From the IMG/VR virus record IMGVR_UViG_3300020122_000429, positions 1-46,695 of that record: 46,695 nucleotides of DNA, one strand, 5' to 3'. Below the pieces are notes generated by a model that was not told the DNA's origin, ran no database searches, and saw only the letters and a program-made list of their open reading frames with translations. The stretch is from a virus. Position 1 is the stretch's first letter, and each line of letters starts with the position of its first letter. This document shows positions 42,295 through 46,695 of the stretch, piece by piece. The translations under genes were made by a program, and so were the position numbers.

Positions 42295-42653
42295 GGGGCC
42301 GGACTCCTTTCGTGGCTGCGGACGGTCGTGCGATCGAACGTGAAGGTGCCGCCGGTCGGGGTGCCGGCGAGCGGACAGAGCACACGCCAGGTACGAAAGT
42401 CCCAGAGCGTGACGCTCACGCTGAACGGTCGATGCTCGGTCACGACGCCGCGCTCCTCTTCGAGCGTGTCGACGAGGAGCTGACAGACGAGCGGGGCATG
42501 ATGGCCGTCGCGCACCGTGAGGAGATGGCTCGTCAGCGTGAAGGCGGTCGGATCGGTGACGGTAAGACTGGGAAGATCGAGCAATGCCGTAACGATGGTC
42601 TCGGCGTGAGCGGGCGTGACGATAAGCACGAGCAGCAGCGGAAGATATTTCAC
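42291..42653 (-). CDS. small secreted protein
   Basis: 120 residues from GTG 42653 (GTGA overlap with the nuclease gene). Signal peptide KYLPLLLVLIVTPAHAE, then a beta-rich domain (TAFTLTSHLLTVRDGH, FSVSVTLWDFRTWRV) with two Cys that could form a disulphide. Being coupled to the metallopeptidase gene, it may be its partner, chaperone or inhibitor; this is inference. Confidence 0.6.
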   Translation of the reverse strand: MKYLPLLLVLIVTPAHAETIVTALLDLPSLTVTDPTAFTLTSHLLTVRDGHHAPLVCQLLVDTLEEERGVVTEHRPFSVSVTLWDFRTWRVLCPLAGTPTGGTFTFDRTTVRSHERSPAP

Positions 42654-43537
42654 GAGGCGGACTCTCCTTTGGCAGCGATGATGGCTTGGCCCTGCGTGCA
42701 GAATGGAAGCGCGGAGCAATAGTGCCCTTCACAGCGGGGCGACTCGCCGGGGCGCACACGCACCTCAAGGCGAGGGTCGAGATCCGCGTGAGCATCGGCG
42801 AGCACGCGAGAGGGATACAGTCGGAGTGCGTTCTTATTGCCGATCTTCGCGACCGCAAAGACCGTCGGCTTTTCCCAGCGCTCCTCGGGCGTGCATTGCG
42901 GCAGCACGCGACGCGCTTGTTGATGCAGGGCGACGCGTGCTTCGAGAAACGCCTGGCACTGTGCCGTGGGCCAGAGCGGCAACGGAATCACCGAGACCTC
43001 ATGTTCGGGATAGCTCTCGGGGTAATTGCGCCGTTCGTTCTTGCGAAAGTCCCGCCCAAACGCGACGACTTCAACCTCGTGGATGTTCGGATGGCCGTTC
43101 TGCCGACCGAAATGGGCGAGCAGATTGACTTGCTGCTCCCACTCGACTTTGCCCGTGGTCTTCGGGTCGAGCGCGTCCTTGATCGACCAGACCGACGTGT
43201 CCTTCCAGTCGGTCAGCTTCTTCTTCGTGAGCGTCACGAGATCGAGCTTCCCCGACACACGCCAGCCGAGGCAGTCGACTTCCCAGCGCACCTCGGCAAT
43301 CTCGTTGACACCGGCCGCGCGTTCGAGGATCGCGTGAATCCCTTGCGAGCGGAGCGCCCAGATGCGATCGGCGACGTCTTCGGTCAACTCGCCCTCGTGC
43401 TGGCGCATGAGCGCGACTTGGCGCGGGGGGGCGATCAGACGCGTGATGGAGATATCGGCGGTGCCGGGATCATACGGATCGTTGCTGCAGGCAGCGACCA
43501 GGGCTTCGGGTAAGTTAAGACGATTCGTTATGCGCAT
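42650..43537 (-). CDS. PD-(D/E)XK nuclease, Cas4-like with Cys cluster
   Basis: 295 residues from ATG 43537 (TTG 43543 would overlap the previous stop). The early HAILERA helix, GKLDLV and DWKDTS form the catalytic core of the PD-(D/E)XK superfamily. At the C-terminus CEGHYCSALPFC, with another Cys farther upstream, matches the iron-sulphur staple of Cas4/AddB-type nucleases. Next to the SSB-like gene and upstream of RusA, it would be the recombination exonuclease producing 3' ends. Confidence 0.75.
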   Translation of the reverse strand: MRITNRLNLPEALVAACSNDPYDPGTADISITRLIAPPRQVALMRQHEGELTEDVADRIWALRSQGIHAILERAAGVNEIAEVRWEVDCLGWRVSGKLDLVTLTKKKLTDWKDTSVWSIKDALDPKTTGKVEWEQQVNLLAHFGRQNGHPNIHEVEVVAFGRDFRKNERRNYPESYPEHEVSVIPLPLWPTAQCQAFLEARVALHQQARRVLPQCTPEERWEKPTVFAVAKIGNKNALRLYPSRVLADAHADLDPRLEVRVRPGESPRCEGHYCSALPFCTQGQAIIAAKGESAS

Positions 43538-43539
43538 GG

Positions 43540-44058
43540 TCAAAACGGTATATTGTCGTCATCGTTTGGTGGTGGTGCTTCGTCGCGCCCGTGCACGTCT
43601 GGTGCGCGCTCCTGTTGGCGGACGTAGCCGGGTGTCACCGGCATCGGCGACATGCCTTTGGGTAACCGCATAATCGACGAGATGTTCGCGTACGTGTTGC
43701 CCTTGCTCACGTTATGCACAATCTGCACGTAGGCGTTTGCCCCGATCAAATCGTCCAGCTCAAAGCCCGCCAGCTCAGCGTCGGTGAACGCCCGTCCGCG
43801 CCAGGCTTCGAGATCGTGTAGCAGCTTCGCCTTCTCGTGGAGCGAGAGCGTGTAGCGCTGCGAGATCACGAAGGGCTTCCCGGTCTCGGGATCGTGCTCG
43901 CTCGAATGCCAGACGATCCGCACCATGGGCTTGAGCTTCGCTTCCTCGCCCCAGGCCTGCTCGATCATGCCGAGATCGACGACATCGACGCAGACGACTT
44001 GCTGCGGGCCTTCGGGGGCGGGGTTGAAGTTTGACGACTGACGACGAGCCACCACCAT
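43540..44058 (-). CDS. single-stranded DNA-binding-like protein
   Basis: 172 residues with GAAAGGA before the ATG. Strand-rich body (QVVCVDVVDLG, PMVRIVWHSS, NAYVQIVHNVSKG) and a disordered C-terminal tail ending NDDDNIPF, the acidic Phe-ended tip typical of bacterial SSB, which recruits partners. Placement beside the nuclease fits a phage SSB in recombination and replication. Confidence 0.7.
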   Translation of the reverse strand: MVVARRQSSNFNPAPEGPQQVVCVDVVDLGMIEQAWGEEAKLKPMVRIVWHSSEHDPETGKPFVISQRYTLSLHEKAKLLHDLEAWRGRAFTDAELAGFELDDLIGANAYVQIVHNVSKGNTYANISSIMRLPKGMSPMPVTPGYVRQQERAPDVHGRDEAPPPNDDDNIPF

Positions 44059-44063
44059 AACGG

Positions 44064-44284
44064 TTATGATCCTTTCGGAAAGTATTTATCAATGAGCGCG
44101 AGAATGTCGCGGTGCAAATCGTTGTCCTGTTCAATCGACCCTCGACGTCGCGGTACACGAGCGAGGTGAAGCGGCGCCGTCCGAAGCTCATCGGCGCCGA
44201 CTCTGCCTCAAGTCGCACAGAAAGGTCAAGCGGGAAATATTCCTTCTTCGCGCTTGTAATCTCTACCGATTCGCCGTACAGCAT
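44064..44284 (-). pseudogene. small early protein, apparent -1 frameshift
   Basis: The frame from ATG 44284 reads LYGESVEITSAKKEYFPLDL and on to SLVYRDVEG. Another frame then continues IEQDNDLHRDILALIDKYFP and stops just before the SSB-like gene, where its last codons hold the ribosome-binding site. One extra G at the GGG run (44139-44141 on this strand) would join them into 73 residues. Without it, translation runs on in the wrong frame over the SSB-like gene. The cause may be sequence error, mutation or, less likely, programmed shifting. Function unknown. Confidence 0.6.
44254..44282 (+). promoter_or_regulatory. putative promoter of the rightward early operon
   Basis: TTGTAA (44254-44259), 17 bases, TACAGC (44277-44282), 13 bases before the ATG at 44290. 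It lies inside the opposite-strand early gene, as it must because the divergent start codons are only five bases apart. Confidence 0.4.
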
Positions 44285-44289
44285 CCCGC

Positions 44290-44481
44290 ATGGCGACTCG
44301 CGGCCGTCCTCGCAATCGTATCCCCACCGTCACCGTCTCGATCCAGCTCTCGCGTGCCGTGAAACGGCAGGCCCAAAAGCTCGCCGATAAGGAGGGCCTC
44401 GCGCTCGCGACGTGGGTCCGTCGGCTGATCCTGAAGGCGCTCGCCGAGGCCGAGGCAGCGGAGAGCGTGCGGGCGGCCTAG
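44290..44481 (+). CDS. small ribbon-helix-helix-like protein
   Basis: 63 residues. Basic N-terminus, a strand (TVTVSIQLSR), helix (AVKRQAQKLADKEG) and second helix (ALATWVRRLILKALAEA) as in Arc/CopG-type DNA-binding proteins. It opens the rightward early operon and is probably its regulator or that of the divergent one. It ends one base before the next start codon. Confidence 0.65.
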   Translation: MATRGRPRNRIPTVTVSIQLSRAVKRQAQKLADKEGLALATWVRRLILKALAEAEAAESVRAA

Positions 44482-44482
44482 C

Positions 44483-45202
44483 GTGTCCTGGGCGAAGCTC
44501 GACGATGGCTTCTACGATCACCCGAAGGTGCTCGCGACGAGCAACGCGGCCATCGGCCTCTACTGCAAGGCACTCACCTACTGCGGGAAGCACCTGACCG
44601 ACGGCGTGATCCCGGCGGCGGTTGTTACACGTAACCTCGTCGGAACCGACGCAGAAGTCGACGAACTTCTCCGTAACAACCTCTGGACGCGCGAGGCAGA
44701 AACGTATCGCGTCATCAACTACCTTCGCTACCAAACGTCTTCTAAGTCCGTAAAAAAAGAACGGAAACGTGCGAAGCAGGGAATGCGTGCGTTACGAGCC
44801 CGGAGGGCGAGGGGTGTTACGCGTAACACTGGATTGGATTGGAGTGGTAAAGAATCTTCTTCTTTGGGGAAGAAAAGAGCGCGAGAGAAGAAGGGGGCGC
44901 TCGCCTACTCGACGCCGTTCCTTCGGTTCTGGGGGGCGTACCCGGCGCGCGACGGCCGGCGTGACAAGAAAGCCGAGGCGTGGCGTGAATGGCAGACGCT
45001 CGCGCCCGATGAGACGTTGCAGGCGACGTTGCTGCGGGCGCTGCTCGCGTATCGCGTCGACAAGCCGGTGGACGCCTGCCGGTGGCTGAAGCATCGGCGG
45101 TGGGAAGACGAGGCGGCCGTCCGTACGCCTCGCGCCGTGCCACCGCGCAATCCTGAACTCGAACGGATCAAGGCCCGTGATCGCGAACTCGGACGCGGTT
45201 GA
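44483..45202 (+). CDS. replication initiator / replisome organiser
   Basis: 239 residues from GTG. Residues 1-75 (WAKLDDGFYDHPKVLA, GLYCKALTYCGKHLTDG, WTREAETYRVINYLRYQ) form a winged-helix-like domain common in phage replication proteins. A basic linker follows, then FLRFWGAYPARDG and KKAEAWREW with WLKHRRWEDE, the typical C-terminal helicase-loader-binding part. It would open the origin and load host DnaB. The linker DNA carries dyads that could be the origin. No DNA polymerase is encoded, so the host replisome is used. Confidence 0.75.
   Translation: MSWAKLDDGFYDHPKVLATSNAAIGLYCKALTYCGKHLTDGVIPAAVVTRNLVGTDAEVDELLRNNLWTREAETYRVINYLRYQTSSKSVKKERKRAKQGMRALRARRARGVTRNTGLDWSGKESSSLGKKRAREKKGALAYSTPFLRFWGAYPARDGRRDKKAEAWREWQTLAPDETLQATLLRALLAYRVDKPVDACRWLKHRRWEDEAAVRTPRAVPPRNPELERIKARDRELGRG
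44624..44829. other. candidate replication origin within the initiator gene
   Basis: Two dyads, GTTACACGTAAC (44624-44635) and a perfect 16-base palindrome centred on ACGCGT (44814-44829), plus half-sites GTAAC (44673-44677) and GTTAC (44791-44795). They surround an A/purine-rich stretch near 44745-44780. This is the layout of lambdoid origins, which lie inside the initiator gene. Confidence 0.45.
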
Positions 45203-45695
45203 CTTAAAAGTCAATCCGATCCCGCGCCAGTGCGATGCCTGCTTCCGCACGAAGGGCTTCTGGCGCTATCCCGACTCGCGGCGCTGGCACTGCATCGCCT
45301 GCGCACCGCCAGTCTCGGCGGATGGACTGGTATTCGACTGGGACGAAGCGACGGGCGCAGCAACCACTCCAATCGCCTCGGTGATCGACGCGACGGAAGC
45401 AATGGCTGTCCCAGCCCAACCCAAGCCCTGCGTCGATCCTGGGGCAACCTCGTGCGTTCTAGGGCCTGTGGATAACTCGGTAGATAACTTCGAGGATGCG
45501 ACAACGCTGACGATTCGGAAGCAGATGGCCGCGCTTCCGCGCGAGCCCTGGACGCATCCGAAACCCCCGCCGTGTCCGGTCTGTGGTGGGGGCGTGTTCT
45601 GGCGACGTATTGGAGACGCGTTGGTGTGGTGCGCGACGTGCGTGCCGTGTGCCGATCGCTTCGGTGCGTACTGGTATCTTGCGCACAGCGACTAA
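45177..45695 (+). CDS. two-zinc-ribbon protein
   Basis: 172 residues from GTG 45177, overlapping the initiator gene by 26 bases. CDAC and CIAC (about 20-41) make the first ribbon; CPVC and CATC (about 136-160) the second, with a disordered linker between. Such double ribbons occur in primase-like or DNA-binding accessory proteins. Coupling to the initiator suggests a replication role. Confidence 0.6.
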   Translation: MIANSDAVDLKVNPIPRQCDACFRTKGFWRYPDSRRWHCIACAPPVSADGLVFDWDEATGAATTPIASVIDATEAMAVPAQPKPCVDPGATSCVLGPVDNSVDNFEDATTLTIRKQMAALPREPWTHPKPPPCPVCGGGVFWRRIGDALVWCATCVPCADRFGAYWYLAHSD

Positions 45696-45770
45696 GCGCG
45701 CAGGGCTGCACGGGCGCGCTGGGATCGTGCGAAGTCGCAGAACGAAACGCATGGAAAATCGCCGCGCGAC

Positions 45771-45881
45771 GTGGCATCGGAGTTGCTGCACCCCACACGT
45801 CGGGAAGTTGGGGAGGTTGCGGCGGTCGAGGCGACAAGGATGTCCCTCGGCCGCCGTGACATCACGAAAGGCGAACCATGA
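45771..45881 (+). CDS. 36-residue hypothetical protein
   Basis: From GTG 45771, ending in an ATGA overlap with the next gene. Amphipathic helix (REVGEVAAVEATRMSLG). The frame is the same as that of the previous gene and stays open back to its stop at 45693, with a protein-like composition (RARWDRAKSQNE), so the true start may be a rare codon upstream. Confidence 0.35.
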   Translation: MASELLHPTRREVGEVAAVEATRMSLGRRDITKGEP

Positions 45882-46108
45882 GCGATGAGCAACCGAAGCG
45901 CACCCGCAACAAGGCCGCGATCGAGGCCGCCTACCGCGCTGGCTACGCCGATGGCTACACGGCCGGCATCGACGAGGTGAAGCGCATGCGCGACGAAGAG
46001 ACGCGCCGCGAGGCCGGCATCCGCGAAGGCTTGACGAAGCTGCAGCAGCAGCCGCGCGTCGTCCGCAAGCGCCGCACGCGCGCCGAGAAAGAGTGGCCGA
46101 GCGCATGA
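45878..46108 (+). CDS. small basic helical protein
   Basis: 76 residues with AAAGG upstream. Charged helix (NKAAIEAAYRAGYADGYTAG) and basic C-terminus (VVRKRRTRAEKE). It overlaps the next tiny gene as ATGA. Probably nucleic-acid binding; no family recognised. Confidence 0.55.
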   Translation: MSDEQPKRTRNKAAIEAAYRAGYADGYTAGIDEVKRMRDEETRREAGIREGLTKLQQQPRVVRKRRTRAEKEWPSA

Positions 46109-46170
46109 GCGAGAGCCAGCTCCGAGAAGCACAAGGCAAGGCGCCGCTCGTCGAGCGGAGTAGCCCGTGA
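46105..46170 (+). CDS. 21-residue peptide gene
   Basis: ATG overlaps the previous stop (ATGA) and its stop overlaps the next GTG (GTGA). Product starts MSESQLREAQGKAP. It may serve mostly to carry ribosomes from gene to gene. Low certainty as a functional peptide. Confidence 0.4.
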   Translation: MSESQLREAQGKAPLVERSSP

Positions 46171-46695
46171 CGGTCGCGATCGACGCGGCGCTCGCCGCGA
46201 AGGTACTCGCGCTCGTGGACCAGGGGCTCGTACAGGGCCTCGGCGAACCGATTCCAGGGCGGATGTGCGTCGAGGCCGCGGTTAACTTCGCGCTCGGGAA
46301 CGCGCATGGCGACCAGCCGCGGTGTGTGGGATCGGCGGTGCGCGCTTTCAAGATCCGCCTCAACGACTCGCGGTGGTCGAGCGATCAGGCGCGCGCTCGT
46401 GGCATGCGACGGCTCGCGATCGCGCAGCTTGGATCGGATACGATCAATCAGCGCGCCTTCGCGCGGCGCGTCGCGCAGGGCGCCATCCAGCAGGTGCTCC
46501 CGATGGCGCTTCGCGCGGCGGCATGGGGCCATCCGAATCCGGCGCACGCGAACGCACTGGTTGCCGCAGCAGAGGCGTGCGCCGCAGGCGGTCAGCAGGA
46601 AACACGCGAGGCGCGTCAGGTCGCGCGTGCCGCCGCCGACGCCGCCGCCGACGCCGACGCCGCCGCCGCCGCCGCCTCCGCCGACGCCTCCGCCG
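46167..46695 (+). CDS. Ala-rich repeat protein, N-terminal part (continues at base 1)
   Basis: GTG 46167 with a GTGA overlap. Residues about 1-110 form a helical domain with the segment RMCVEAAVNFALGNAHGDQP, SAVRAFKIRLNDSRWSS, RARGMRRLAIAQLGS, a pattern seen in uncharacterised phage proteins with Ala/Tyr/Asp repeat tails. From about residue 150 the chain becomes almost pure Ala with Asp. The frame runs off the window and resumes at base 1. Function unknown. Confidence 0.7.
   Translation, partial: MTVAIDAALAAKVLALVDQGLVQGLGEPIPGRMCVEAAVNFALGNAHGDQPRCVGSAVRAFKIRLNDSRWSSDQARARGMRRLAIAQLGSDTINQRAFARRVAQGAIQQVLPMALRAAAWGHPNPAHANALVAAAEACAAGGQQETREARQVARAAADAAADADAAAAAASADASA
46625..46695 (+). repeat. 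GCC-triplet low-complexity tract at the circle junction
   Basis: Interrupted GCC/GAC/TCC triplets encode the Ala-rich tail and continue over bases 1-80 with GCC/TAC/GAC triplets. An assembly commonly opens a circle at such a repeat, and the exact repeat length at the junction is uncertain. Confidence 0.7.

Noticed and set aside
43775-44060. Run-on of the 44284 reading frame across the SSB-like gene
   Set aside because: After the frameshift point the translation is Arg-rich shadow sequence of the SSB-like gene; the other frame continues the protein.
44752-44758. Seven-A run as a programmed frameshift site in the replication gene
   Set aside because: The zero frame continues as a full-length conserved protein and the -1 frame gives no sensible product.

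Overview
The window looks like the complete, circular (or circularly permuted) genome of a tailed double-stranded DNA phage. It carries a terminase large subunit, a 784-residue portal, scaffold, major capsid protein, adaptor and tail proteins, large internal-virion-type proteins and a very long fibre-like protein. No tape-measure or contractile-tail gene was recognised, so a podovirus-like particle is the best guess. The two ends of the window fall inside one open reading frame: the frame leaving base 46695 re-enters at base 1 without a break. The DNA is strongly GC-rich. Genes are packed with ATGA or GTGA overlaps. Several products have Sec signals or lipoboxes, which suggests a Gram-negative host. 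Thr-Pro linkers joined to Cys-rich domains recall proteins from Deltaproteobacteria/Binatota-type genomes, but this host guess is inference only.

Layout. (1) 46167 through the junction to 1999, plus strand: small accessory genes. (2) 3786 to 1996, minus strand: eight small genes, most with Cys pairs. (3) 3787-4196: a non-coding control region with dyads and a promoter. (4) 4197-7746, plus: two ribbon-helix-helix-like proteins, a GroES-type co-chaperonin, a probable small terminase and a duplicated cassette site. (5) 7739-14769, plus: terminase, portal and small head-associated genes, closed by an intrinsic terminator. (6) 15004-24229, plus: scaffold, capsid and tail genes, interrupted by a minus-strand sigma-region-4-like gene (19536-20075). 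(7) 24214-24787, minus: a frameshifted HNH endonuclease gene. (8) 24852-39368, plus: membrane proteins, tail proteins, a 1710-residue secreted Thr-Pro-repeat fibre and internal virion proteins. (9) 44284 to 39372, minus: recombination operon (SSB-like, Cas4-like nuclease, RusA) with a secreted gametolysin-like metallopeptidase inserted. (10) 44290-46170, plus: replication initiator and zinc proteins.

How it works together. The two divergent early operons around 44287 would supply replication and recombination. The replication gene contains GTTAC/GTAAC dyads that may be the origin. Late plus-strand blocks restart at a recurrent -10-like element (TAGAG and relatives), which often lies only 12-15 bases before the start codon, so some transcripts may be leaderless. 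The phage GroES probably helps fold the capsid or other structural proteins. No DNA polymerase, RNA polymerase, integrase, tRNA or unambiguous endolysin was recognised.
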